64,000 nt of DNA, taken from Streptomyces sp. GS7 (GTDB lineage: Bacteria; Actinomycetota; Actinomycetes; Streptomycetales; Streptomycetaceae). The stretch covers positions 2,659,501-2,723,500 of the forward strand of contig NZ_CP047146.1 in NCBI RefSeq assembly GCF_009834125.1. Direction: 5' to 3'. How positions within the stretch are numbered: position 1 is the stretch's first letter; the number at the start of each line of letters is the position of its first letter. Positions 51,793-61,277 of this stretch are shown in pieces. The notes under the pieces were generated by a model. The model had not been told where the DNA came from. It searched no databases and saw nothing but the letters and a program-made list of their open reading frames with translations. The translations under genes were made by a program, and so were the position numbers.

Positions 51793-51822
51793 GGCGGCCC
51801 GGTGCCTGGGTGCCGGGCCGCC
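51793..51822 (+). terminator. Hairpin terminator after the oxidoreductase gene
   Basis: GGCGGCCCGG and its exact complement enclose a ten-base loop, starting 15 bases after the stop codon. The remaining gap to 52031 holds no recognisable gene and presumably the ferritin-like gene promoter. Confidence 0.75.
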
Positions 51823-52031
51823 GCGGAGCGCTGCGGCCGTGGTGGGGGCTCGGGGGTCTTCCCCGCCACGGCCGTCACGGAACACAACGCGGCGACGGCC
51901 GGGCGGGTTACGCGCGCCGCACGGGGGCGCGTCAGGCGACCGGGCGCGGCGCCCGGTGCCCCCGGTTGCCGGTGGCGGACCACCGTATTTGACTGTCCCT
52001 TCACGGGCGTGTCCGTTCGGAGGTGACGCTG

Positions 52032-52820
52032 ATGTTCTCGGCCAGGAGCCTGTTCCGGGAGATCGTCGACAACGACGACTCCTACCGCCTCTTCTGCTCC
52101 ATCGCGGCCAGCGGTGAGGCCCAGGGAGGCTGGGAGAACGGCCGGATCGCCGCCCTGCTCCCCGCCTCGCAGCGGGAACTCGCGCCCAAGGTCGCCCGGC
52201 ACGGCGCCGACGAGGACAAGCACGGCCGGATCTTCCGGGCCCTGCTCCGCAAGCGAGGTCTGACGCCCACCGACGTCCCCGCGGCCACCGACTACACGAT
52301 GCTGCTGGAGCGGCAGGGCATCGGACTGGCGCACGCCACGCTGCGCCGCGACGAGGCGCTGACCGAGCGGGACGTCATCACCTACCTCGCGCACAGCCGG
52401 GTCACCGAGCAGCGCGCGGCCGAGCAGATGCTGATGCTGCGGAAGTACTTCGGCGACCACCCCGAGGTGGGCAGGGCGGTCCGGATGATCTGCCAGGACG
52501 AGGAGAACCACCTCGCCTACTGCCACGAGGAGCTGCTGCGGCTGGCCCGCGCCGGGCACGGGCGGACCATCCAGCGCATCCTCCGGGAGTGCGCGCTGGT
52601 CGAGATCGCCGTCCACCGGGACGTCAGCCTGGCCGTGATGGCGCACATGGGCCGCATCCTGAAGTGGCCGAGGGCCAAGTCGGCGGTGCTGGCCGCCGGG
52701 ATCATGGCGCTCTACGGCTACGAGCGGCTCGGCGGCTGGCGCCGGATGGTCAGTCTGCGGATGCCCGAGCGGCGCAACGCGCTGGGCGGTCCCGCCGCCT
52801 CCGCACCGGAGTTCGCCTGA
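52032..52820 (+). CDS. Ferritin-like diiron domain protein
   Basis: The 262-residue helical protein carries carboxylate/His metal-ligand pairs in VARHGADEDKHGRIFRALL (ExxH-like) and MICQDEENHLAYCHEELLR, with a further Glu in VTEQRAAEQMLML. These are the features of ferritin-like oxidases in actinobacteria. The ATG was chosen because GGAGG lies eight bases upstream; a GTG three codons earlier overlaps that ribosome site. The C-terminal part (LAAGIMALYGYERLGGWRRM) is mildly hydrophobic. The function is unknown; it belongs to the conserved block leading to mshC. Confidence 0.85.
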   Translation: MFSARSLFREIVDNDDSYRLFCSIAASGEAQGGWENGRIAALLPASQRELAPKVARHGADEDKHGRIFRALLRKRGLTPTDVPAATDYTMLLERQGIGLAHATLRRDEALTERDVITYLAHSRVTEQRAAEQMLMLRKYFGDHPEVGRAVRMICQDEENHLAYCHEELLRLARAGHGRTIQRILRECALVEIAVHRDVSLAVMAHMGRILKWPRAKSAVLAAGIMALYGYERLGGWRRMVSLRMPERRNALGGPAASAPEFA

Positions 52821-52850
52821 GCCCGCTCGGGCCGGCCGCCCGCGTGCCCC

Positions 52851-53852
52851 TCACAGCCAGCCGCGCCGTTTGAACAGCCGGAACAGCGACACCTCGATGA
52901 GGGCCATCACCACCAGGATCGCCGGATAGCCCAGGTGCCACCTCAGCTCCGGCATGTCGGAGAAGTTCATGCCGTAGATCCCGGCGATCAGGGTGGGGAC
53001 GGCCGCCAGCGCGGCCCAGGCCGAGATCTTGCGCATGTCGTCGTTCTGCCGGACGCCCATCTGCGCCAGGTGGGCGGCGAGGATGTCGGACAGCAGCCGG
53101 TCCAGGCCCTCCACCGACTCGTTGGCGCGGGCGAGATGGTCGCCCACGTCCCGGAAGAAGGGGCGGGCATGGTCGTGCACGAAGGGCACACCCGGGCTCT
53201 GGAGGCGGTGCATCGGATCGGTCAACGGGACGGTGGCGCGGCGGAATTCGAGGACCTCGCGCTTGAACGCGTAGATCTCGGCGGCGGTGTTCCGGGTGTT
53301 CTGGCTGCTCCGGCGGATCGGGGCGAACACCTCCGCCTCCAACTCCTCCAGATCCACCTGGAGTTCGCCGGCGACCTCGATGTAGTGGTCGACGACCGCG
53401 TCGCTGACCGCGTACAGCACCGCACCGGGGCCGTGCCGGAGGATCTCCGGGTGGTGCTCCAGCCGCTGCCGCACCGCCGTCAGCGGACTGGCCGTACCGT
53501 GCCGGACGGTCACCACGAACGCGTCGCCGACGAAGACCATCAGCTCCGAAGAGGTCACGGTGTCGGCCGTGACGTCGTAGGTGATCGGCTTCAGCACCAC
53601 GAACACCGAGTCGTCGTAGACCTCCAGCTTGGGCCGCTGGTGTGCCTTGAGCGCGTCCTCCACGGCCAGCGGGTGCAGCCCGAACTGGCTGCGGACGCGG
53701 TCGAACTCGTCCTGCGTCGGCTCGTGTATGCCCAGCCACAGGAAGGAGTGGCCGTCGGCCCGCGCCTCGTCCAGAGCGTGGGAGAAGTCGGCCGCGCACT
53801 CATGGCGGCGGCCCTCCCGGTAGATGGCGCAGTCCACGATCACATCTGGCAT
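52851..53852 (-). CDS. corA: CorA-type magnesium/cobalt transporter
   Basis: The 333-residue protein has the CorA cytoplasmic funnel (RRHECAADFSHALDEARADG, then FLWLGIHEPTQDEFDRV), a long stalk helix, and two C-terminal membrane helices. The pore signature YGMNFSDMPE lies at about residue 291, and the basic tail is LFRLFKRRGWL. It imports Mg2+ or related divalent ions. An ATG two codons inside a GTG was chosen as start. It is divergent from the phosphatase gene, 59 bases apart. Confidence 0.94.
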   Translation of the reverse strand: MPDVIVDCAIYREGRRHECAADFSHALDEARADGHSFLWLGIHEPTQDEFDRVRSQFGLHPLAVEDALKAHQRPKLEVYDDSVFVVLKPITYDVTADTVTSSELMVFVGDAFVVTVRHGTASPLTAVRQRLEHHPEILRHGPGAVLYAVSDAVVDHYIEVAGELQVDLEELEAEVFAPIRRSSQNTRNTAAEIYAFKREVLEFRRATVPLTDPMHRLQSPGVPFVHDHARPFFRDVGDHLARANESVEGLDRLLSDILAAHLAQMGVRQNDDMRKISAWAALAAVPTLIAGIYGMNFSDMPELRWHLGYPAILVVMALIEVSLFRLFKRRGWL

Positions 53853-53911
53853 TCTCACCCGGCACCCGGCCGCCTGCCACGGAAGCCGGTACGGAACGTA
53901 GGCTGGCGGCC

Positions 53912-54625
53912 ATGCCCACGCTGATCCTGGTGCGGCACGGCCGCTCCACCGCCAACACCTCCGGCGTGCTCGCCGGCCGGACGCCCGGCGTCGCCCTCGA
54001 CGAGCGGGGCGCCGCCCAGGCTGCCGCGCTGCCCGCCCGGCTGGCCCGGATCCCGCTGGCCGTCGCCGTCTCCAGCCCGCTCCAGCGCTGCCGGGAGACG
54101 CTGGGCCCGCTGCTCGACGCCCGCCCCGGGCTGCGCCTGGAGACCGACGACCGGATCAACGAGTGCGACTACGGCGACTGGTCGGGGCGCAAGCTGGCCG
54201 AACTGGGCGACGAGCCCCTCATGGAGATCGTCCAGCAGCACCCGTCCGCGGCCGCCTTCCCCGGCGGCGAGTCGATGCGGGAGATGCAGGCCCGCGCGGT
54301 GGCGGCGGTACGGGACTGGAACGCGCGGGTCGAGGAGACGCACGGCGCCGAGGCGGTCTACCTCATGTGCTCGCACGGTGACATCATCAAATCCCTGGTC
54401 GCCGACGCCCTCGGCATGCATCTCGACCTCTTCCAGCGGATCTCCGTCGAGCCGTGCTCGGTCACCGCGATCCGCTACACCCGGCTGCGCCCCTATCTCG
54501 TACGGCTCGGCGACACCGGGGACTTCGGTTCGCTGGCGCCGCGCGACAACGACGCGGCCGACGCCGGCGGCGGCGCCGCGAGCGAGCGGGACGGGGCCGT
54601 CGGTGGCGGTGCGGGAGCAGCGTGA
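53912..54625 (+). CDS. Histidine phosphatase (MSMEG_4193-type phosphomutase family)
   Basis: The 237-residue protein starts PTLILVRHGRSTANTSGVLA (RHG catalytic motif) and has SSPLQRCRETLGPLL, INECDYGDWSGRKLAEL and YLMCSHGDIIKSLVADALG with the second catalytic His. This is the actinobacterial subgroup that always lies beside DUF3090 and mshC. The C-terminal 25 residues are disordered. A TAGGCT -10 ends seven bases before the ATG, so the mRNA is probably leaderless. It heads a likely operon with DUF3090 and the kinase-like gene. Confidence 0.92.
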   Translation: MPTLILVRHGRSTANTSGVLAGRTPGVALDERGAAQAAALPARLARIPLAVAVSSPLQRCRETLGPLLDARPGLRLETDDRINECDYGDWSGRKLAELGDEPLMEIVQQHPSAAAFPGGESMREMQARAVAAVRDWNARVEETHGAEAVYLMCSHGDIIKSLVADALGMHLDLFQRISVEPCSVTAIRYTRLRPYLVRLGDTGDFGSLAPRDNDAADAGGGAASERDGAVGGGAGAA

Positions 54626-54753
54626 TCCACCGGCGCAGTAGGGTGGTGCGACGGCGCTGCCCGCGACGCCCCTGTGATCCGCGCAGTACCCCTTCCGGGA
54701 CACAGCGACCGCAGCGACCGCACTGACCCGCAGTCGAGAATCGGAGCAGGACG

Positions 54754-55344
54754 TTGTCCCGTCAGGTGTTCTTCTACGACGCGCCGGACCGGTTCGTGGC
54801 CGGAACGGTCGGGCTGCCTGGCCGCCGTAGCTTCTTCCTCCAGGCCACCGCGGCCGGCCGCACCACCAGCGTCGCTCTGGAGAAGACCCAGGTGGCGGCC
54901 CTCGCGGAGCGGATCGACGAGCTGCTGGACGAGGTGGTGCGGCGCAGCGGCGGCAATGCCCCGGTGCCCGCCGTCTCGCCCGCCGAGATGGCCGACACCG
55001 CCCCGCTGGAGACCCCGGTCGAGGAGGAGTTCCGGGTCGGCACCATGGCGCTGGCCTGGGACGGCGAGGACCAGCGCATGATCGTCGAGGCGCAGGCGCT
55101 GGTCGAGCTGGACGCCGACAGCGACGAGGACCTGGCCGACGCCGAGGAGCGGCTGCTCCAGGACGACGAGAACGGCCCGCCGATGCTCCGGGTGCGGCTC
55201 ACCGGTTCCATGGCCAGGGCGTTCGCCAAGCGCGCGCTGGAGGTCGTCAACGCCGGCCGCCCGCCGTGCCCGCTGTGCAGCCTGCCGCTCGACCCGGAGG
55301 GACACGTATGCCCGCGCCAGAACGGATACCGACGGGACGCCTGA
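54754..55344 (+). CDS. DUF3090 family protein
   Basis: The 196-residue protein begins SRQVFFYDAPDRFVAGTVG, has FFLQATAAGRTTSVALEKTQ and FRVGTMALAWDGEDQRMIVE, and ends in a Cys pair motif (PPCPLCSLPLDPEGHVCPRQ), probably a zinc knuckle. It is restricted to actinobacteria and linked to mshC. The TTG start is well supported by GGAGCAGGACG. It overlaps the next gene by 37 bases, so translation of the two is linked. The biochemical function is unknown. Confidence 0.92.
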   Translation: MSRQVFFYDAPDRFVAGTVGLPGRRSFFLQATAAGRTTSVALEKTQVAALAERIDELLDEVVRRSGGNAPVPAVSPAEMADTAPLETPVEEEFRVGTMALAWDGEDQRMIVEAQALVELDADSDEDLADAEERLLQDDENGPPMLRVRLTGSMARAFAKRALEVVNAGRPPCPLCSLPLDPEGHVCPRQNGYRRDA

Positions 55345-56234
55345 GCGCCATGGAGCACACCGCCGAACCGGCCGGCCCGCTGCCCGGTCCCGCCGACCCG
55401 CAGGACCCGGCGGCGCCCGCGGCGGAGCGCACCGGAAGCCTGCCGGGCGCCTTTCTGGCGGAGGGCGAGCTGACCGTGCGCGGCCGGATCCAGGAGGCGT
55501 CCAACGCCGTCCTGTACTGCACGGTCGAGCGCGACGGCCGCAGCGCCGCCTGCGTGTACAAGCCGGTCGCCGGCGAGCGCCCGCTGTGGGACTTCCCGGA
55601 CGGCACCCTCGCCCAGCGCGAGGTCGCCGCGTACGAGATCTCCCGGGCGTGCGGCTGGGACCTCATCCCGACGACGGTGCTGCGGGACGGCCCGTTCGGG
55701 ACCGGGATGGTGCAGGAGTGGATAGCGCCGCCCGGCGACGCGGACGAGGTGCCCGAGCTGCTCGCGCTGGTCGCCGACGAGGAGCCGGCGCCGGGCTGGA
55801 AGGCGGTCGGCCGCGCGGAGATCGGCGAGGGCCGCACCGCGCTGCTGGTGCACGCCGACCACCCGCGGCTGCGCCGGCTGGCGGTGCTGGACGCGGTCAT
55901 CAACAACGGTGACCGCAAGGGCGGGCATCTGCTGCCCGGCGCCGGCGGCGAGTTCTTCGCCATCGATCACGGTGTGACGTTCAACTCGGCGGACAAACTG
56001 CGCACGCTGCTGTGGGGCTGGGCCGGGGAGCCGCTGACCGAGGAGGCGCTGGCCGTGCTGCGCGGCCTGAAAGAGTCGCTGGCGGACTCCGGGCCGCTCA
56101 CCGCCCGACTGGCCGAACTGATCACGGACGACGAGATCGCCGCGCTGCGGGCCCGGATCGACGGGCTGCTGCGCAGCGGACGGCACCCGGAACCGAGCGG
56201 GGAGTGGCCCGCGATCCCCTGGCCGCCGGTCTGA
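55308..56234 (+). CDS. PI3/4-kinase-like SCO1664 family protein
   Basis: The 308-residue protein has a short disordered N-terminus, then a kinase-like fold: ACVYKPVAGERPLWDFPDGT (ATP-site Lys), LAQREVAAYEISRACGWDLI, the catalytic-loop VINNGDRKGGHLLPG and the metal-binding FFAIDHGVTFN. This resembles phosphatidylinositol-kinase/HipA-type folds. The ATG has CCCGGAGGGACACGT upstream and lies inside the DUF3090 gene. It is always found beside mshC in actinobacteria, so a role in mycothiol or inositol metabolism is a reasonable inference. Confidence 0.88.
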   Translation: MPAPERIPTGRLSAMEHTAEPAGPLPGPADPQDPAAPAAERTGSLPGAFLAEGELTVRGRIQEASNAVLYCTVERDGRSAACVYKPVAGERPLWDFPDGTLAQREVAAYEISRACGWDLIPTTVLRDGPFGTGMVQEWIAPPGDADEVPELLALVADEEPAPGWKAVGRAEIGEGRTALLVHADHPRLRRLAVLDAVINNGDRKGGHLLPGAGGEFFAIDHGVTFNSADKLRTLLWGWAGEPLTEEALAVLRGLKESLADSGPLTARLAELITDDEIAALRARIDGLLRSGRHPEPSGEWPAIPWPPV

Positions 56235-56378
56235 GCGGCGGACGCCGGGCATCCGGGCCCGCGGGCGGCAACACCCGCCTGTCCCTTGCACGTCCGGCCG
56301 CGGAACGCAAGACCGCCTTTCCGGCCAGAGACCCGGTCCGGTTCGTATGCGGAACGTGCGTCCGGTTACGCTCAAGGC

Positions 56379-57608
56379 ATGCATGCATGGCCCGCTTCTG
56401 AGGTCCCCGCCCTGCCCGGTCAGGGCCGCGACCTGAGGATCCACGACACCGCGACCGGCGGACGGGTGACCCTCGCCCCCGGTCCCGTCGCCCGTATCTA
56501 CGTCTGCGGCATCACGCCGTACGACGCCACCCACATGGGGCACGCGGCGACCTACAACGCGTTCGACCTGGTTCAGCGCGTGTGGCTCGACACGAAGCGC
56601 CAGGTGCACTACGTGCAGAACGTCACCGACGTCGACGATCCGCTGCTGGCGCGGGCGGTCGCGACCGGAGACGACTGGACCGCGCTCGCCGAGCGCGAGA
56701 CGGCGCTCTTCCGCGAGGACATGACGGCGCTGCGGATGCTGCCGCCGCGGCACTACATAGGCGCCGTGGAGGCGATACCCGGCATCGTCCCGCTGGTGGA
56801 GCGGCTGCGCGACGCCGGCGCCGCCTACGAACTGGACGGCGACGTCTACTTCTCGGTCGCCTCCGACGCGCACTTCGGCGAGGTCTCCGGCCTCGACGCC
56901 GCGGCGATGCGGCTGCTGTCCGCCGAGCGCGGCGGCGACCCGGAGCGCGAGGGCAAGAAGAACCCGCTCGACCCGATGCTGTGGATGGCCGCCCGGGACG
57001 GCGAGCCGAGCTGGGACGGCGCCTCGCTGGGCCGCGGCCGGCCCGGCTGGCACATCGAGTGCGTCGCCATCGCGCTGGAGCACCTCGGCATGGGCTTCGA
57101 CGTCCAGGGCGGCGGCTCCGACCTCGCCTTCCCGCACCACGAGATGGGCGCCTCGCACGCCCAGGCGCTCACCGGCGAGTACCCGTTCGCCAAGGCGTAT
57201 GTGCACGCCGGGATGGTCGCCCTGAACGGCGAGAAGATGTCCAAGTCCAAGGGCAATCTGGTCTTCGTCTCCCGGGTGCGGCGCGAGGGCACCGACCCGG
57301 CGGCGATCCGCCTGGCGCTGCTCGCGCACCACTACCGCAGCGACTGGGAGTGGACCGACGCGGTGCTGGAGGAGGCCGTGGCACGGCTGGCCCGCTGGCG
57401 GGCCGCCGTCTCCCGCCCGGACGGCCCGCCCGCCGAGGCGCTCCTGGAGGAGATCCGGGAGGCGCTGGCCGACGACCTGGACGCACCGGCCGCCCTCGCG
57501 GCGGTCGACCGCTGGGCCGCCGTGCAGCAGGACGGCGGCGGTACGGACGAGGGCGCGCCCGGCCTCGTCTCCCGGGCGGTGGACGCGCTGCTGGGTGTGG
57601 CGCTGTGA
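56379..57608 (+). CDS. mshC: MshC, cysteine:GlcN-inositol ligase of mycothiol synthesis
   Basis: The 409-residue class I aminoacyl-tRNA-synthetase-like ligase has the zinc-site Cys43 in [20 protein letters not shown] with the HIGH-type motif [22 protein letters not shown] for further zinc ligands, and [10 protein letters not shown] (Lys286-Ser290). It is distinguished from CysRS by its length and N-terminus. It joins cysteine to GlcN-Ins with ATP in mycothiol synthesis. A TACGCT -10 ends six bases before the ATG, so a leaderless mRNA is predicted. It converges on the PAC2 gene. Confidence 0.97.
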   Translation: MHAWPASEVPALPGQGRDLRIHDTATGGRVTLAPGPVARIYVCGITPYDATHMGHAATYNAFDLVQRVWLDTKRQVHYVQNVTDVDDPLLARAVATGDDWTALAERETALFREDMTALRMLPPRHYIGAVEAIPGIVPLVERLRDAGAAYELDGDVYFSVASDAHFGEVSGLDAAAMRLLSAERGGDPEREGKKNPLDPMLWMAARDGEPSWDGASLGRGRPGWHIECVAIALEHLGMGFDVQGGGSDLAFPHHEMGASHAQALTGEYPFAKAYVHAGMVALNGEKMSKSKGNLVFVSRVRREGTDPAAIRLALLAHHYRSDWEWTDAVLEEAVARLARWRAAVSRPDGPPAEALLEEIREALADDLDAPAALAAVDRWAAVQQDGGGTDEGAPGLVSRAVDALLGVAL

Positions 57609-57680
57609 CGGCCGGCCGCTGACCGCGGCTCGCTGAGTCCCGTACGCCAGGGTTCCGATACGTCAGGTCCCCATACGTCA

Positions 57681-57712
57681 GGGGTGCCCCCGCCGAGTGG
57701 CGGGGGCACCCC
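57681..57712. terminator. Bidirectional terminator between mshC and the PAC2 gene
   Basis: A perfect 14-bp stem (GGGGTGCCCCCGCC and its complement) with the loop GAGT is followed on the plus strand by CCTTT. Just upstream ATACGTCAGG is repeated twice. Confidence 0.85.
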
Positions 57713-57750
57713 CTTTCCGTGCGTCCGGTTCCGTGTGTCCGGCTACCGGC

Positions 57751-58809
57751 TCAGTGCTCGGTGCCGGTGTCGTCCGGGCCGTCGTCGGGCTTCCCGCCGG
57801 CCTCCGGTCCCTCCGGGGCGTCCGACGGCCGGGGTTCGCGCGGCTCCTTGGGCGCGGAACGCGGGTAGCGGGTGCGGCCGCTGGCGTTGTCGCGGAGGTA
57901 GGAGCCGTCGCGGCCGTCGGTGAGCCCGCCCTCGGTCGCCACGCCCGGGCCGGCCTGCGGGTCGCGGCGGCGGAGATAGCGCTCGAACTCGCGGGCGATG
58001 GCCTCGCCGGACGCCTCGGGCAGTTCCGCGGTGTCCCGGGCCTCCTCCAGCGACTGGACGTACTCGGCCACCTCGCTGTCCTCCGCGGCGAGTTGGTCCA
58101 CGCCCAGCTGCCAGGCGCGGGCGTCCTCGGTCAGCTCGCCCAGCGGGATCCGTACGTCGAGCAGGTCCTCCAGGCGGTTGAGGAGGGCGAGGCTGGCCTT
58201 GGGGTTGGGCGGCTGGGAGACGTAGTGCGGCACCGCCGCCCAGAGGCTGACCGCCGGGATGCCCGCGTGCGTGCACGCCTCCTGGAGGATGCCGACGATG
58301 CCGGTCGGGCCTTCGTAGCGCGACTCCTCCAGGTCCAGCCGCCGGGCCAGGTCCGCGTCGGAGGTGACGCCGCTGACCGGGACCGGGCGGGTGTGCGGGG
58401 TGTCGCCGAGCAGGGAACCCAGGACCACCACCATCTCGACGCCCAACTCATGGGCGAAGCCGAGGAGTTCGTTGCAGAACGAGCGCCAGCGCATGCTCGG
58501 CTCGATACCCCGGACCAGGACGAGGTCGCGGGTGCGGCCCTTGCCGTCGGCGTCGCCGACCCGGACGACGGAGAGCCGGGTCGTGGGCCAGGTGATCTTG
58601 CGGACGCCGTTCTCCAGGAAGACCGTGGGGCGGTTGACCTGGAAGTCGTAGTAGTCCTCGGCGTCGAGCGCGGCGAAGACCTCGCCCTTCCACTCGCGGT
58701 CGAGATGGGCGACCGCGGCGGAGGCGGCGTCGCCGGCGTCGTTCCAGCCTTCGAACGCAGCCACCATGACCGGGTCGATCAGCTCGGGCACCCCCTCCAG
58801 CTCGATCAC
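57751..58809 (-). CDS. parJ: PAC2-family protein (ParJ-like)
   Basis: The 352-residue protein matches the PAC2 family: [60 protein letters not shown] and [20 protein letters not shown]. The C-terminal 85 residues are disordered and charged. In S. coelicolor, from memory, the homologue beside mshC is ParJ, which binds ParA and affects its polymerisation during sporulation septation. The GTG start has AAGGAGGCGC upstream. Other PAC2 proteins are proteasome assembly factors, so a chaperone-like role is also possible. Confidence 0.88.
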   Translation of the reverse strand: MIELEGVPELIDPVMVAAFEGWNDAGDAASAAVAHLDREWKGEVFAALDAEDYYDFQVNRPTVFLENGVRKITWPTTRLSVVRVGDADGKGRTRDLVLVRGIEPSMRWRSFCNELLGFAHELGVEMVVVLGSLLGDTPHTRPVPVSGVTSDADLARRLDLEESRYEGPTGIVGILQEACTHAGIPAVSLWAAVPHYVSQPPNPKASLALLNRLEDLLDVRIPLGELTEDARAWQLGVDQLAAEDSEVAEYVQSLEEARDTAELPEASGEAIAREFERYLRRRDPQAGPGVATEGGLTDGRDGSYLRDNASGRTRYPRSAPKEPREPRPSDAPEGPEAGGKPDDGPDDTGTEH

Positions 58810-58995
58810 CCAGCGCCTCCTTCCGGCCGGTCCGGCCGTGGGGGACGGCCGCCGGCTGCAGTTCCTGTGCGTGCGTTCCCAAGACTACGGCTTCCGCGGT
58901 GGCGTTCCGCAGCCCCTGTGCAGGAAGAAGTGCAGATACATCCGATCTGTTTCGGGTGGTGCAGGGAGTTGTCCGGTCAACTTCCGTACGGGGTC

Positions 58996-59051
58996 TGGAC
59001 GGGGCCGAGAGGCGAGGTCTATACATCGGAGGACCGGGAAAGGTCCGATGT
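58996..59051 (+). promoter_or_regulatory. Promoter and palindromic operator of the fucose-type operon
   Basis: TGGACG (58996-59001), an 18-base spacer and TATACA (59020-59025) form a good promoter. The inverted repeat ACATCGGA-N13-TCCGATGT (59023-59051) covers the -10 and start point, the expected position for a repressor. A related ACATCCGA lies upstream at 58938. No regulator gene is visible in the window. Confidence 0.55.
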
Positions 59052-59089
59052 TCTTCCGACATCCGCGCGACATCCCAGGGAGCGTGCCC

Positions 59090-60421
59090 ATGGCCGTCAC
59101 CGACACCGTCACCGGACTGGAGGTCCACGACGTCCGCTTCCCCACCTCGGAGCAGCTCGACGGGTCGGACGCCATGCACCCGGACCCCGACTACTCCGCC
59201 GCCTATGTCGTCCTGCGCACCTCCGGCGGGCCGCGGGGGTACGGCTCGTGCTTCACGATCGGGCGCGGCAACGAGGTCATGGCCGCCGCCATCCGCTCCC
59301 TCGCCCCGTTCGTCGTCGGCCGCCCGGTGCCCGCCACCGCCGACCGGCTCGCCGCGCTGCACCGCGACCTCACCCGGGACTCCCAGCTGCGCTGGCTCGG
59401 CCCGGAGAAGGGCGTGATGCACATGGCGGCGGGCGCGGTGGTCAACGCGGCCTGGGACCTGGCCGCCCGCCGCGCGGGCCGCCCGGTCTGGGAGTTCCTG
59501 GCCGCGCTGACCCCCGAAGAGCTGGTCGCGCAGGTCGACTTCCGCTATCTCTCCGACGCGCTGACGCCCGACGAGGCGCTGGCCGTCCTGCGCGCCGCCG
59601 AACCCGGCCGCGCCGAGCGCGCCGACCGGCTGCGGGCCCGGGGCTATCCCGCGTACACCACCTCGCCCGGCTGGCTGGGCTACGACGACGGCACGCTGGT
59701 CCGGCTGGCGAAGGCGGCGGTGGCCGACGGCTTCGGCCAGATCAAGCTGAAGGTCGGCGCCGACCTCGACGACGACAAGCGGCGGCTGCGGCTGGCCCGG
59801 GACGCCGTCGGGCCCGGCGTCCGGATCGCGGTCGACGCCAACCAGCGCTGGGACGTGGCCGAGGCGGTCCGCTGGATGACCGCGCTGGCGCCGTACACCC
59901 CGTACTGGATCGAGGAGCCGACCAGTCCGGACGACGTGCTGGGGCACGCCGCGGTGCGCTCCGGGCAGCCCGTGAAGGTGGCCACCGGTGAGCATGTCGC
60001 CAACCGGGTGGTGTTCAAGCAGCTGTTGCAGGCCGGCGCCGTGGACTTCGTGCAGATCGACGCGGCCCGGGTGGCCGGGGTCAACGAGAACCTGGCGATC
60101 CTGCTGCTCGCCGCCAAGTACGGAGTGCCGGTGTGCCCGCACGCGGGCGGGGTGGGGCTGTGCGAGCTGGTGCAGCACCTCGCCATGTTCGACTACGTGG
60201 CGGTGTGCGGGAGTTGGGAGGACCGGGTCATCGAGTACGTCGACCATCTGCACGACCACTTCACCGATCCCGCGGTCGTCGAGAACGGCCGCTACCGGGC
60301 GCCCGCCGCGCCCGGGTTCTCCGTCCGCATGCGGCCCGCGTCGGTCGCCGCGTACCGCTTCCCGGACGGGCCCGTCTGGCGGGCCCGCCGGCCGCGGCGC
60401 GAGCAGGAGGTGTCCGTATGA
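59090..60421 (+). CDS. fucD: L-fuconate dehydratase (enolase superfamily)
   Basis: The 443-residue protein closely follows L-fuconate dehydratases, including human ENOSF1: [49 protein letters not shown], the catalytic KxK at about 219-221 ([12 protein letters not shown]), metal ligands in VDANQRWD and [27 protein letters not shown], and [14 protein letters not shown] with the catalytic His. It converts L-fuconate to 2-keto-3-deoxy-L-fuconate. The ATG behind AGGGAGCG was chosen. The ATGA overlap with the next gene makes it the first gene of the operon. Confidence 0.95.
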   Translation: MAVTDTVTGLEVHDVRFPTSEQLDGSDAMHPDPDYSAAYVVLRTSGGPRGYGSCFTIGRGNEVMAAAIRSLAPFVVGRPVPATADRLAALHRDLTRDSQLRWLGPEKGVMHMAAGAVVNAAWDLAARRAGRPVWEFLAALTPEELVAQVDFRYLSDALTPDEALAVLRAAEPGRAERADRLRARGYPAYTTSPGWLGYDDGTLVRLAKAAVADGFGQIKLKVGADLDDDKRRLRLARDAVGPGVRIAVDANQRWDVAEAVRWMTALAPYTPYWIEEPTSPDDVLGHAAVRSGQPVKVATGEHVANRVVFKQLLQAGAVDFVQIDAARVAGVNENLAILLLAAKYGVPVCPHAGGVGLCELVQHLAMFDYVAVCGSWEDRVIEYVDHLHDHFTDPAVVENGRYRAPAAPGFSVRMRPASVAAYRFPDGPVWRARRPRREQEVSV

Positions 60422-61203
60422 ACGAGACCGCCGGCACGGGCGACTTCGCGGGGATGGGCGCCCTGGTCACGGGCGGCGGATCGGGGATCGGGGCGGCGGC
60501 CGCCGCCCTGCTGATGGCGCGCGGGGCCCGCGTCGCCGTACTGGACCGCGATCCGTCCGGCGCGCCCGACGGGGCGGTCCGGGTGGTGGCCGACGTGACC
60601 TCCGGCGCGGCCGTACGGGCCGCGGTGGCGGAGGCGGTGGCGGAGCTGGGCGCGCTGCACACGCTCGTCGGCAACGCGGGCATCGGGGCGGTCGGCACCG
60701 TCGAGGACAACGACGACGCGGAGTGGGGGCGGGTGCTGGACGTCAACGTGCTGGGACTGGTGCGCACCGCCCGCGCCGCGCTGCCGCATCTGCGCCGCAC
60801 GGCCGCGGAACGGCCGGGCCGCGCCTCCATCACCCACACCTGCTCCATCGCCGCCACCGCCGGGCTGCCGCAGCGGGCGCTCTACAGCGCGAGCAAGGGA
60901 GCGGTGCTCGCGCTGACCCTGGCGATGGCCGCGGACCACGTCCGGGAGGGCATCCGGGTCAACTGCGTCAACCCGGGCACCGCGGACACGCCCTGGGTCG
61001 CCCGGCTGCTCGACCGGGCCGAGGACCCGGTCGCCGAGCGGGCCGCGCTCAGCGCCCGGCAGCCGATGGGCCGGCTGGTCACGGCGGAGGAGGTCGCCGC
61101 CGCCCTCGTGTACCTGGCCTCGCCGGGCGCCTCCGCCGTCACCGGGACGGCGCTGGCCGTGGACGGGGGGATGCAGGGGCTGCGGCTGCGCATGGCCCGT
61201 TGA
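60418..61203 (+). CDS. SDR oxidoreductase, probable 2-keto-3-deoxy-L-fuconate dehydrogenase
   Basis: The 261-residue classical SDR has [29 protein letters not shown] (Asp, NAD preference), NAGIGAVG, a catalytic Ser in [10 protein letters not shown] and the YSASKGAV Tyr-Lys pair. [18 protein letters not shown] follows. It is translationally coupled to fucD, and in known non-phosphorylative fucose pathways the next step is oxidation of 2-keto-3-deoxy-L-fuconate by an SDR. L-fucose dehydrogenase activity is the alternative. Confidence 0.9.
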   Translation: MNETAGTGDFAGMGALVTGGGSGIGAAAAALLMARGARVAVLDRDPSGAPDGAVRVVADVTSGAAVRAAVAEAVAELGALHTLVGNAGIGAVGTVEDNDDAEWGRVLDVNVLGLVRTARAALPHLRRTAAERPGRASITHTCSIAATAGLPQRALYSASKGAVLALTLAMAADHVREGIRVNCVNPGTADTPWVARLLDRAEDPVAERAALSARQPMGRLVTAEEVAAALVYLASPGASAVTGTALAVDGGMQGLRLRMAR

Positions 61204-61277
61204 CGCCCACCCACGCCGCGGCCGCACACCGGCCGGGGGCCGCACACCGGACCAGACACCCGACGTTGGGACCACCC

